Positions 1 through 11,421 of a stretch of DNA of 64,000 bases are shown in pieces. Position numbers and translations under genes: made by a program. How positions within the stretch are numbered: position 1 is the first letter of the stretch; the number at the start of each line of letters is the position of its first letter. The notes below the pieces were generated by a model. That model worked only from the letters and a program-made list of their open reading frames with translations. It was not told where the DNA came from and ran no database searches. This DNA is from Abelmoschus esculentus (taxonomy: Eukaryota; Streptophyta; Magnoliopsida; Malvales; Malvaceae), in assembly GCA_035048815.1 (NCBI GenBank), contig JAUCBN010000035.1, forward strand, positions 12,350,501 to 12,414,500, in the 5' to 3' direction.

Positions 1-3000
1 TAATTTTGTTCAAAAGCTAATAATTAAATATTTGAAATCATAAAATTTGATTTTAATAAAATTTGGTTATCGTTTTGATGCGATTTAAACGAGCATGTCT
101 AAATATGCTCTATAGAGAATCCGTTAGAATTTTAGCCGAGTAAAAAACCTTAAAACTTGAGATAATCTGTATAATTTTGTTCAAAAGCCCATAATTAAAT
201 ATTTAAACTCATAAAATTTTATTTAATAACATTTGGTTGTCTTTTTGTTGGGATTAAACGTGCATGTCTAAATGGGCTTTATAGGGATTCCGTTCTAATT
301 TTAACCGAACAAAATTCTGAAAATTTCAGATTAATCTGTATAATTTTGTTCAAATGCTAATAATTAAATATTTTAAATCAAAAAATTTGATTTTAATAAA
401 ATTTGGTTGTCGTTTTGATGCGATTAAAACGTGTATGTATAAATGGGCTTTATATAGATTTCGTTCGAATTTTAACCGAGTAAAAAGCTGAAAATTTGAG
501 ATTAATCTCTATAATTTTTTTCAAAAGCTAATAATTAAATATTTGAAATTATAAAATTTGATTTTAATAAAATTTGCTTGTCGTTTTGAAGCGATTAAAA
601 CGAGCATGTTTAAATGTGCTCTATAGTGAATTTGTTCGAATTTTAACCGAGTAAAACCCTTAAAATTTTAGATTAATCTGTATAATTTTTTTCAAAAGAA
701 CATACTTAAATATTTAAACTCATAAAATTTGACTTAATAACATTTGGCTGTCGTTTTGTTGGGATTAAATCGTGCATATCTAAATGGGCTTTATAGAGAG
801 TCCGTTCTAATTTTGACCGAGTAAAATTCTGAAAATTTCAGATTAATCTGTATAATTTTGTTCAAAAGATAATAATTAAATATTTGAAATCATAAAATTT
901 GATTTTAATAAAATTTGGTTGTCGTTTTGATGCGATTAAAATGTACATGTCCAAATAGGCTTTATATAGATTCCGTTCGAATTTTAACCGGGTAAAAAGC
1001 TGAAAATTTCAGATTAATCTGTATAATTTTGTTCAAAAGCTAATAATTAAATATTTGAAATTATAAAATTTGATTTTAATAAAATTTGGTTGTCGTTTTG
1101 AAGCGATTAAAACGTGTATGTCTAAATGGGCTTTATAGAGATTCCGTTCGAATTTTAACCAAGTAAAAACCTTAAAATTTTAGATTAATCTGTATAATTC
1201 TGTTCAAAAGCCTATAATTAACTATTTGAACTCATAAAATTTCATTTAATAACATTTTGTTGTCGTTTTGTTGGATTAAAACGTGCATGTCTAAATGAGC
1301 TTTATAGAGATTCCGTTCTAATTTTAACCGAGTAAAATTCTGAAAATTTCAGATTAATCTGTATAATTTTGTTAAAAAGCTAATAATTAATTATTTGAAA
1401 TCATAACGTTTGATTTTAATAAAATTTGGTTGTCGTTTTAATGCGATTAAAACGAGCATGTCTAAATATGCTCTATAGAGAATCCGTTCGAATTTTAACG
1501 GAGTAAAACCCTTAAAATTTTAGATTAATCTGTATAATTCTTTTTCTAAAGAACATAATTAAATATTTAAACTCATAAATTTTATTTAATAATATTTGGC
1601 TGTCGTTTTGTTGGGATTAAAACGTGCATATCTAAATAGGCTTTATAGAGATTCCGTTCTAATTTTGACCGAGTAAAATTCTGAAGATTTCAGATTAATC
1701 TGAATAATTTTGTTCAAAAGCTAATAATTAAATATTTGAAATCAAAAAATTTGATTTTAATAAAATTTGGTTGTCTTTTTGATGCGATTAAAACGTACAT
1801 GTCCAAATGGGTTATATAGAGATTCCGTTCGAATTTTAACCGAGTAAAAAGCTGAAAATTTCAGATTAATCTATATAATTTTGTTCAAAATCTAATAATT
1901 AAATATTTGAAATTATAAAATTTGATTTTAATAAAATTTGGTTGTCGTTTTGATGCGATTAAAACGTGCATGTCTAAATGAGCTTTATAGAGATTTCGTT
2001 CGAATTTTAACCGAGTAAAAACCTTAAAATTTTAGATTAATCTGTATAATTTTGTTCAAAAGCCCATAATTAAATATTTAATCTCATAAAATTTCATTTA
2101 ATAACATTTGGTTGTCGTTTTGTTGGGATTAAAACGTGCATGTCTAAATGGGCTTTTTAGAGATTCCGTTCTAATTTAACCGAGTAAAATTCTGAAAATT
2201 TCAGATTAATCTGTATAATTTTGATGAAAAGATAATAATTAAACATTTGAAATCATGAAATTTGATTTTGATAAAATTTGGTTGTCGTTTTGATGCGATT
2301 AAAACGTGCATGTCTAAATGGGCTTTATAGAGACTCCGTTCGAATTTTAACTGAGTAAAAAGCTGAAAATTTTAGATTAATCTGTATAATTTTGTTCAAA
2401 AGCCTATAATTAACTATTTGAAATCATAGAATTTAATCTAATAACATTGGTTGTCGTTATGATGCGATTAATACGAACATGTCTAAATATGCTCTACAGA
2501 GAATCCGTTCGAATTTTAACCGAGTAAAAACCTTAAAATTTGAGATTAATCTGTATAATTTTGTTCAAAAGCCCATAATTAAATATTTAAAATCATAAAA
2601 TTTGATTTAATAACATTTGGTTGTCGTTTTGTTGGGATTAAAACGTGCATGTCTAAATGGGATTTATAGAGATTTCGTTCTAATTTTAACCGAGTAAAAT
2701 TCTGAAAATTTTAGATTAATCTGTATAATTTTGTTCAAAAGCTAATAAATAAATATTTTAATTCATAAAATTTGATTGTAATTAAATTTGGTTGTCGTTT
2801 TAATACGATTAAAACGTACATGTCTAAATGGTCTTTATAGAGATTTCGTTCGATTTTTAACCAAGTAAAAAGCTGAAAATTTGAGATTAATCTGTATAAT
2901 TTTGTTCAAAAGCCTATAATTAACTATTTGAACTCATAAAATTTAATTTAATAACATTTGGCTGTCAATTTGGTGCGATTAATACAAGCATGTCTAAATG

Positions 3001-3695
3001 TGCTCTATAGAGAATCCGTTCGAATTTTAACCGAGTAATAACCTTAAAATTTGAGATTAATCTGTATAATTTTGTTCAAAAACCCATAATTAAATATTTA
3101 AACTCATAAAATTTGATTTAATAAGATTTGGTTGTCGTTTTGTTGGGATTAAAACGTACATGTCTAAATGAGCTTTATAGAGATTCCGTTCTAATTTTAA
3201 CCGAGTAAAATTCTGAAAATTTCAGATTAATCTGTATAATTTGTTCAAAAGCTAAAAATTAAATATTTGGAATCATAAAATTTGATTTTAATAATATTTT
3301 GTTATCGTTTTGATGCGATTAAAACGTGCATGTCTAATTGGGCTTTATAGAGATTTCATTCGAATTTTAACTGAGTAAAAAGCTAAAAATTTGAGATTAA
3401 TCTGTATAATTTTGTTCAAAAGCCTATAATTAACTATTTAAACTCATAAAATTTAATTTAATAACATTTGGTTGTCGTTTTGATGCGATTAATACGAGCA
3501 TGTCTAAATGTGCTCTATAGAGAATCCGTTAGAATTTTATCCGAGTAAAAACCTTAAAATTTGAGATTAATCTGTATAATTTTGTTCAAAAGCCCATAAT
3601 TAAATATTTAAACTCATAAAATTTGATTTAATAAGATTTGGTTGTCGTTTTGTTGGGATAAAAACGTGCATGTCAAAATGGGCTTTATAGAGATT

Positions 3696-5075
3696 CCGTT
3701 CGAATTTTAACCGAGTAAAATTCTGAAAATTTCAGATTAATCTGTATAATTTTGACCAAAAGCTAATAATTAAATATTTGAAATCATAAAATTTGATTTT
3801 AATAAAATTTGGTTATCGTTTTGATGCGATTAAAACGTGTATATCTAAATAGGCTTTATAGAGATTCCGTTCGAATTTTAACCGAGTAAAAAGCTAAAAA
3901 TTTGAGATTAATCTGTATAATTTTGTTCAAAAGCCTATAATTAACTATTTAAACTCATAAAATTTAATTTAATAACATTTGGTTGTCGTTTTGATGCGAT
4001 TAATACGAGCATGTCTAAATGGGCTTTAGATAGATTCCGTTCGAATTTTAACCGAGTGAAAGGCTAAAAATTTGAGATTAATCTGTATAATTTTGTTCAA
4101 AAGCCTATAATTAACTATTTGAACTCATAAAATTTAATTCAATAACATTTGGTTTTCGTTTTGATGCGATTAATACGAGCGTGTTTAAATGTACTCTATA
4201 GAGAATCCGTTCGAATTTTAACCGAGTAAAAACCTTAAATTTTGAGATTAGTCTGTATAATTTTATTCAAAAGCTAATAATTAAATATTTGAAATCATAA
4301 AATTTGATTTCAATAAAATTTGGTTGTCGTTTTGATGCGATTAAAACGTGCATTTCTAAATGCGCTTTATAGAGATTCCGTTCGAATTTTAACCGAGTAA
4401 AATTCTGAAAATTTCAGATTAATCTGTATAATTTTGACCAAAAGCTAATAATTAAATATTTGAAATCATAAAATTTGATTTTAATAAAATTTGGTTATCG
4501 TTTTGATGCGATTAAAACGTGTATATCTAAATAGGCTTTATAGAGATTCCGTTCGAATTTTAACCGAGTAAAAAGCTAAAAATTTGAGATTAATCTGTAT
4601 AATTTTGTTCAAAAGCCTATAATTAACTATTTAAACTCATAAAATTTAATTTAATAACATTTGGTTGTCGTTTTGATGCGATTAATACGAGCATGTCTAA
4701 ATGGGCTTTAGATAGATTCCGTTCGAATTTTAACCGAGTGAAAGGCTAAAAATTTGAGATTAATCTGTATAATTTTGTTCAAAAGCCTATAATTAACTAT
4801 TTGAACTCATAAAATTTAATTCAATAACATTTGGTTTTCGTTTTGATGCGATTAATACGAGCGTGTTTAAATGTACTCTATAGAGAATCCGTTCGAATTT
4901 TAACCGAGTAAAAACCTTAAATTTTGAGATTAGTCTGTATAATTTTATTCAAAAGCTAATAATTAAATATTTGAAATCATAAAATTTGATTTCAATAAAA
5001 TTTGGTTGTCGTTTTGATGCGATTAAAACGTGCATTTCTAAATGCGCTTTATAGAGATTCCGTTCGAATTTTAAC
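3696..5075. repeat. 682-bp (4-monomer) tandem duplication inside array 1
   Basis: The rare variant tttgaccaaaag occurs at 3751 and again at 4433, 682 bp apart. The sequence that follows (type A with cgtgtatatctaaatagg, then B-type monomers with gggctttagatag and the rare form cgagcgtgtttaaatgtactc, then A with gtgcatttctaaatgcgc) repeats in the same order with almost no differences. Two copies are present, about 3696-4377 and 4378-5075. The near identity, against a background of clearly diverged monomers, points to a recent unequal exchange. Confidence 0.85.
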
Positions 5076-6559
5076 CGAGTAAAAAGCTGAAAATTTGAGA
5101 TTAATCTGTATAATTTTGTTCACAAGCCTATAATTAATTATCTGAACTCATAAAATTTAATTTAATAACATTTGGTTGTCGTTTTGATGCGATTAATACG
5201 AGCATGTCTAAATGTGCTCTATAGTGAATCCGTTTGAATTTTAACCGAGTAAAAACCTTAAAATTTGAGATTAATCTGTATAATTTTGTTGAAAAGCCCA
5301 TAATTAAATACTTAAACTCATAAAATTTGATTTAATAAAATTTGATTGTCGTTTTGTTAGGATTAAAACGTGCATGTCTAAATGGGCTTTATAGAGATTC
5401 CGTTCTAATATTAACCGAATAAAATTCTGAAAATTTTAGATTAATCTGTATAATTTTTTTCAAAAGCTAATAATGAAATATTTAAAATCATAAAATTTAA
5501 TTTTAATAAAATTTGGTTGTTGTTTTGATGCGATTAAAACGTGCATATATAAATGGGCTTTATAGAGATTCCGTTCGAATTTTAACCGAGTAAAAAGCTG
5601 AAAATTTGAGATTAATCTGTATTTTGTTCAAAAGCCTATAATTAACTATTTCAACTCATAAAATTTGATTTTAATAAAATTTGGTTGTCGTTTTGATGCG
5701 ATTAAAACGTGCATGTCTAAATGGGTTTATAGAGATTCATTTCGAATTTTAACCAAGTAAAAAGCTGAAAATTTGAGATTAATCTGTATAATTTTGTTCA
5801 AAAGCCTATAATTAACTATTTGAATTCATAAAATTTATTTTAATTACATTTGGTTGTCGTTTTGATGCGATTAATACGAGCATGTCTAAATGTGCTCTAT
5901 AGAGAATCCGTTAGAATTTTATCCGAGTAAAAACCTTAAAATTTGAGATTAATCTGTATAATTTTGTTCAAAAGCCCATAATTAAATATTTAAACTCATA
6001 AAATTTGATTTAATAAGATTTGGTTGTCGTTTTGTTGGGATTAAAACGTACATGTCTAAATGAGCTTTATAGAGATTCCGTTCTAATTTTAACCGAGTAA
6101 AATTCTGAAAATTTTAGATTAATCTGTATAATTTGTTCAAAAGCTAATAATTAACTATTTGAATTCATAAAATTTATTTTAATTACATTTGGTTGTCGTT
6201 TTGATGCGATTAAAACGTGCATGTCTAAATGGGCTTTATAGAGATTCATTTCGAATTTTAACCGAGTAAAAAGCTGAAAATTTGAGATTAATCTGTATAA
6301 TTTTGTTCAAAAGCTTATAATTAACTATTTAAACTCATAAAATTTAATTTAATAACATTTGGTTGTCGTTTTGATGCGATTAATACGAGCATGTCTAAAT
6401 GGGCTCTATAGAGAATCCGTTAGAGTTTTATCCGAGTAAAAACCTTAAAATTTGAGATTAATTTGTATAATTTTGTTCAAAAGCCCATAATTAAATATTT
6501 AAACTCATAAAATTTGATTTAATAAGATTTGGTTGTCGTTTTGTTGGGATTAAAACGTG

Positions 6560-6640
6560 CATGTCAAAATGGGCTTTATAGAGATTCCGTTCGAATTTTG
6601 TTAAAAAGCCTATAATTAACTATTTGAACTCATAAAATTT
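6560..6640. repeat. Truncated satellite monomer junction
   Basis: At about 6600 the text jumps from ...ccgttcgaatttt directly to gttaaaaagcctataatt. The tail of one monomer (aaccgag through tctgtataatttt) is missing. The jump is between two aatttt words of the monomer, so a short-direct-repeat deletion of roughly 45 bp explains it. Confidence 0.7.
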
Positions 6641-7065
6641 AATTTAATAAAATTTGGTTGTCGTTTTGATGCGATTAATACGAGCATGTCTAAATGTGCT
6701 CTATAGAGATTCCGTTCGAATTTTAACCGAGTAAAAACCTTAAAATTTGAGATTAATCTGAATAATTTTATTCAAAAGCTAATAATTAAATATTTGAAAA
6801 CATAAAATTTGATTTTAATAAAATTTGGTTGTCGTTTTAATGCTATTAAAACGTGCATGTCTAAATGGGATTTATAGAGATTCCGTTAGAATTTTAACCG
6901 AGTAAAAAGCTAAAAATTTAAGATTAATCTATATAATTTTGTTCAAAAGCCTATAATTAACTATTTAAACTCATAACATATAATTTAATAACATTTGGTT
7001 GTCGTTTTGATGCGATTAATACGAGCATGTCTAAATGTGCTCTATAGAGAATCCGTTCGAATTTT

Positions 7066-8600
7066 AACCGAGTAAAAACCTTAAAATTTGAGATTAATCT
7101 GTACAATTTTGTTCAAAAGCCCATAATTAAATATTTAAACTCATAAAATTTGATTTAATAACATATGGTTGTCGTTTTGTTGGGATTAAAACATGCATGT
7201 TTAAAGGGGCTTTATAGAGATTCCATTCTAATTTTAACCGAGTAAAATTCTGAAAATTTCAGATTAATCTGTAAATTTTGTTCAAAAGGTAATAATTAAA
7301 TATTTGAAATCATAAAATTTGATTTTAATAAAATTTGGTTCTCGTTTTGATGTGATTAAAACGTGCATGTCTAAATGGCCTTTATAGAGATTCTGTTCGA
7401 ATTTTAACCGAGTAAAAACCTTAATTTATATAATTTTGTTCAAAATCCTATAATTAACTATTTGAACCCATAACATATAATTTAATAACATTTGGTTGTC
7501 GTTTTGATGCGATTAATACGAGCATGTCTAAATGTGCTCTATAGAGAATCCGTTCGAATTTTAACCGAGTAAAAACCTTAAAATTTGAGTTTAATCTGTA
7601 TAATTTTGTTCAAAAGCTAATAATTAAATATTTGAAATCATAAAATTTGATTTTAACAAAATTTTGTTGTCGTTTTGATGCTATTAAAACATGCATGTCT
7701 AAATGGGCTTTATAGAGATTTCGTTCGAATTTTAACCGAGTAAAAAACTGAAAATTTGAGATGAATCTGGATAATTTTTTTCAAAGCCTATAATTAACTA
7801 TTTGAACTCATAAACTTTAATTTAATAACATTTGGTTGTCGTTTTGATGCGATTAATACTATCATGTCTAAATATGCTCTATAGAGAATCCGTTCGAATT
7901 TTAACCGAGTAAAAACCTTAAAATTTGAGATTAATCTGTACAATTTTGTTTAAAAGCCCATAATTAAATATTTAAACTCATAAAATATGATTTAATAACA
8001 TATGGTTGTCGTTTTGTTGGGATTAAAACATGCATGTTTAAAGGGGCTTTATAGAGATTCCATTCTAATTTTAACCGAGTAAAATTCTGAAAATTTCAGG
8101 TTAATCTGTAAATTTTGTTCAAAAGGTAATAATTAAATATTTGAAATCATAAAATTTGATTTTAATAAAATTTGGTTCTCGTTTTGATGTGATTAAAACG
8201 TGCATGTCTAAATGGTCTTTATAGAGATTCTGTTCGAATTTTAACTGAGTAAAAAGCTGAAAATTTGAGATTAATTTATATAATTTTGTTCAAAATCCTA
8301 TAATTAACTATTTGAACCCATAACATATAATTTAATAACATTTGGTTGTCGTTTTGATGCGATTAATACGAGCATGTCTAAATGTGCTCTATAGAGAATC
8401 CGTTCGAATTTTAACCGAGTAAAAACCTTAAAATTTGAGTTTAATCTGTATAATTTTGTTCAAAAGCTAATAATTAAATATTTGAAATCATAAAATTTGA
8501 TTTTAACAAAATTTTGTTGTCGTTTTGATGTTATTAAAACATGCATGTCTAAATGGGCTTTATAGAGATTTCGTTCGAATTTTAACCGAGTAAAAAGCTT
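7066..8600. repeat. ~5-monomer duplication with private variants in array 1
   Basis: The rare words gtacaattttg, aacatatggttg and tttaaaggggctttatag occur near 7101-7210 and again near 7938-8046, 837 bp apart. The later rare word ttttaacaaaattttg occurs at 7651 and 8511, 860 bp apart. The spacing changes because the first copy lacks about 23 bp near 7427, where aaaaacc runs straight into ttaatttata. The two copies are about 670-700 bp each, separated by about one monomer. Confidence 0.75.
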
Positions 8601-9345
8601 AAAATTTGAGATTAATCTGTATAATTTTGTTCAAAAGCCTATAATTAACTATTTGAACTCATAAAAATTAATTTAATAACATTTGGTTTTCGTTTTGATG
8701 CAATTAATACGAGCATGTTTAAATGTGCTCTGTAGAGAATCCGTTCGAATTTTAACCGAGTAAAAACCTTAAAATTTGAGATTAATCTGTATAATTTTGT
8801 TCAAAAGCCCATAATTAAATATTTAAACTCATAAAATTTGATTTAATAACATTTGGTCGACGTTTTGTTGGGATTAAAACATACATGTCTCAATGGGCTT
8901 TATAGAGATTCTGTTCTAATTTTAACTGAGTAAAATTCTAAAAATTTCAGATTAATCTGTATAATTTTGTTCAGAAGCTAATAATTAAATATTTGAAATC
9001 ATAAAATTTGTTTTTAATAAAATTTGGTTCTCGTTTTGATGCGATTAAAACGTGCATGTCTAAATGAGCTTTATAGAGATTTCGTTCGAATTTTAACCGA
9101 GTAAAAAGCTGAAAATTTGAGATTAATCTGTATAATTTTGTTTACAAGCCTATAATTAACTATTTGAACTCATAAAATTTAATTTAATAACATTTGTTTG
9201 TCGTTTTGATGCGATTAATACGAGCATGTCTAAATGTGCTCTATAGAGAATCTGTTCGAATTTTAACCGAGTAAAAACCTTAAAATTTGAGATTAATCTG
9301 TATAATTTTATTCATAAGACCATAATTAAATATTTAAACTCATAA

Positions 9346-9350
9346 GATTT
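9346..9350. repeat. Target site duplication (GATTT), left copy
   Basis: The five bases gattt lie just before the 5' LTR, and the same five follow the 3' LTR at 18284-18288. Joining the flanks across one copy restores the satellite text cataagatttgatttaata exactly. Five bases is the normal duplication length for Ty1/copia integrases. Confidence 0.9.
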
Positions 9351-9483
9351 TAAAAAACTAAATTTTATTTTGATATAACAATTAAATAGAATGACTATTC
9401 TTTGAAATAATTTTAAGTCCCTAAGTCAATATTTTTGTTTTCAAGTCAAACAAAGATTTTAAAAGAAGTGTTTTTTGCATGAC

Positions 9484-9507
9484 GGTATCGAACCATGGTT
9501 CGATACC
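9484..9507. repeat. Perfect 24-bp palindrome in the 5' LTR
   Basis: The half-site ggtatcgaacca is followed at once by its exact reverse complement tggttcgatacc. The same palindrome is in the 3' LTR near 17167. Degenerate forms of the half-site recur through both LTRs (for example near 9548, 9607, 9655, 9702, 9870 and 9903) and in the internal region near 14748. A palindrome of this length could bind a dimeric protein or form a hairpin in RNA; which one cannot be told here. Confidence 0.85.
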
Positions 9508-9510
9508 CTT

Positions 9511-9724
9511 GGATTTTCAAAGCCATGTTCTTATGTTCAAGAACAGGTATCGAATCACCGTTCGAAACAAAGGAGCTCACTGCCAGCCTCTGTTTCGAAA
9601 CACCGTTCGATACCTTTGGATTTTCAAAGCCATATTTTTGTGTTCAAGAACATGTATCGAACCACCATTCGAAACAAAGGAGCTCACTGCCAGCCTCTGT
9701 TTCGAAGCATGGTTCGAAGCACTT
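9511..9724. repeat. 107-bp tandem duplication inside the LTR
   Basis: The phrase beginning ggattttcaaagccat and running through ttcaagaaca, ttcgaaacaaaggagctc and actgccagcctctg occurs at 9511 and again at 9618, 107 bp apart. Both copies are also present in the 3' LTR, from about 17191 and 17298, so the duplication predates this insertion. Confidence 0.88.
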
Positions 9725-10093
9725 CGTGCATTTTCTAAGTATTGTAAAATCTATTAAAAATAGACCCCTGGTATCGAACTATGGTCATCCCAACGGCTAT
9801 TTTTGCATTAAATATTTTGACCATTGGTGGTAGTTAATTTTTTGATTGGTGGTTAGCCTGTTCCGAAGCATGGTTCGATACTAACCTTCACAGTTTCAAA
9901 AAGGTATCGAAGCATGGTTCGATACCCCTTGGTTTAATGCACAAGGGCTCTTTCTATTCTTGGTCTGTTTCAAAACAGGTAGTACGTGTTTCGATACCGC
10001 CTGCCGCAGAGTGCATTTATGGTGGGAAATTGATGTCTAAACGGCCATATTTATGTTTCCAACAACCAAAACAGATAGAAATCAATGAGATAG

Positions 10094-10100
10094 TATAAAA
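10094..10100 (+). promoter_or_regulatory. TATA-like box of the 5' LTR
   Basis: tataaaa lies in the context gatagtataaaatgaag, about 490 bp before the LTR end. The same box is kept in the 3' LTR at 17790-17796. It is the best candidate for the LTR core promoter, which would put the U3/R boundary about 30 bp downstream; no transcript evidence is available here. Confidence 0.5.
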
Positions 10101-10589
10101 TGAAGCAATTTCAACAGCATTAAGCACTATTGAACCTCAAGAAACATCCAAGCACACAAATCCAACTCATAGCACTTCATTGCATATTTTAGCCTCCCAA
10201 CTTGTGTATTTCACTTTGATCAGTTGTAATTTAAGTTTGGGGAGAGTTTGTTTGTATTTGGGGCTGTTATTTCTTGTGAGAGAATCCTTCTTAGCCAAAC
10301 CAAATCTCTTGTAACACCTTGTGAGGTCTAAATCAATTTTGGGTAGAAAATTGATTTGCTTGTAAAGGTTATCCCTTGAACCTAGAAAAAGGTTGAATTC
10401 AATAGTGAATTAGTTTCAAAATCTTTAGTGGGAGCTAAGGTAGTGGATGTAGAGCTTGTTAGAAGCTTGAACCACTATAAATCATTGTGTTCCTTATTTC
10501 TCAATTTATACCGAAAATCTCCTACCAAATTTTTTAATATCCAATTCACCCCCTCTTGGCCATTATTCAACGTCGATCAACTCAACAAT

Positions 10590-10601
10590 TGGTATCAAAG
10601 C
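10590..10601 (+). other. Primer binding site (initiator tRNA-Met type)
   Basis: tggtatcaaagc starts two bases after the 5' LTR end. Plant copia elements commonly use a site of the form tggtatcagagc, complementary to the 3' end of initiator methionine tRNA; this copy differs from that at one position. Its place directly after the LTR supports the call. Confidence 0.9.
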
Positions 10602-10674
10602 TAGATCTTTGAAGGGATTCACCTCCACCAAAGAAGATCTAAGGGTTGTTGATCATCTCTACAACAAGAATCTA

Positions 10675-11330
10675 ATGGCCTCCACTTCCGGTTCGTGGAA
10701 CGAGTCTCACTCCATCACCAAGCCACACTTCTTCAATGGGGACAACTATCCTTATTGGAAGAATAGGATGAGGCTATTCATCAACTCCAATGATTATGTC
10801 CTTCGGGATATAATCGAAGATGGACCCTCTATCCCTATGAAGCAAGAAGGAGATCCGCAAGTGCCTAAGAAAAGGAACGAGATGACCGATGAAGAAAGAA
10901 GGAGAATATCCACAAATGATAAGGCTCTTCACATTCTCTTTTGTGCTTTAGGCCCTGACGTCTACTCCAAGATGTCTTCATGTACAAGTGCCAAAGAAGT
11001 TTGGGACTCCTTGGAGACAACTTATGAGGGCACCAACGATGTGAAGGAAACAAACATTTTCAAAAAAAAAATGTTGATTTAAACAACCTTATTTCAAGCT
11101 TGAGTGAAAATCACCACAAGGTGGTGAATGAGCTTAAAGAACAAATTAAGGTGGTTGGGAGTTAAACTTTTGAAAAAGGAAGCTCTTCAAAACCCAACCA
11201 TGTCAAAAGGAATTTTCAAAACCACAAACAAAAAGGTTTTCAAAGGCATTTTAGACATAGAAAAATTAGGAGTGTTTGGGTTCCTAAGGAACTCATTGTT
11301 TCTAATAATTTAAATGTCATTGCCTCTTGG
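10675..11330 (+). pseudogene. gag: Copia gag (nucleocapsid precursor), frameshifted and shortened
   Basis: Gag would form the virus-like particle. I chose the ATG at 10675 (MASTSGSWNES), because the longer frame upstream has no ATG. The first ~136 codons carry the copia gag N-terminal pattern FFNGDNYPYWKNRMR, followed by the helical region ending VWDSLETTYEGTNDVKET. The frame then hits a run of nine to ten A at about 11061 and stops at 11082. Past the run another frame gives NVDLNNLISSLSENHHK and a basic stretch, with more stops up to about 11330. The rest of the central gag region and the CCHC zinc knuckle, normally expected before protease, are not visible, so part of gag seems deleted. Clearly non-functional. 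Confidence 0.85.
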
Positions 11331-11421
11331 ATTCCTAAGGAACCAAGCTTTTAGGGACTAACTCTCATGGACCCAAAATGATTTGGGTACCAAAAGTGAA
11401 AAACTAAATTTTTGTTTGTAG

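Larger units (their letters stand above)
1..9350. repeat. Satellite array 1: ~170-bp AT-rich monomers, mainly A-B-C trimers
   Basis: This is tandem satellite without any gene. Monomer starts (the word taattttgtt) fall at 1, 172, 341, 512 and 683, giving units of 169-171 bp. Three monomer types can be told apart. Type A has gctaataattaaatatttg, gatgcgattaaaacgtgcatg and agtaaaaagctg. Type B has gcctataattaactatttg, gattaatacgagcatg and tgctctatagagaatcc. Type C has gcccataattaaatattt, gttgggattaaaacg and gttctaattttaacc with aaaattctg. From about 2.2 kb they follow the order A-B-C with a period of about 511 bp; the first 2 kb has more A-A-C order and A/B hybrids. Local duplications lie at 3.7-5.1 and 7.1-8.6 kb. 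The array is cut at 9350 by the copia insertion and continues in phase after it. Function is not visible in sequence; a centromeric or pericentromeric role is only inferred from monomer length and organisation. Confidence 0.95.
9351..10587 (+). repeat. 5' LTR of the copia element
   Basis: The LTR is 1237 bp and aligns along its length with 17034-18283. The expected 5' terminal TG is mutated here (taaaaaac against tgtaaaac in the 3' LTR); the 3' end is the expected CA (ctcaaca). It has lost about 14 bp near 9783, where the 3' LTR has an extra ggttcgatacc motif. It carries a 107-bp tandem duplication, several palindromes built on tatcgaacc/ggttcgata, and a TATA-like box at 10094. Short reading frames at 9475-9833 reflect these repeats and do not look like genes. 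Confidence 0.93.

Noticed and set aside
1133..1170. CENP-B box-like motif in gttcgaattttaaccga
   Set aside because: It shares TTCG with the mammalian box but fails at the essential A and CGGG positions. No claim is justified.
1..9350. CRISPR-like regular repeats
   Set aside because: The units are head-to-tail without unique spacers, about 170 bp long and diverged. This is satellite DNA in a plant context.
9475..9833. Overlapping small reading frames in the 5' LTR (and the same at 17118-17533) as genes
   Set aside because: They lie in three frames over a 107-bp duplication and palindromic repeats, begin at no consistent start and differ between the two LTRs. They are by-products of the repeats.
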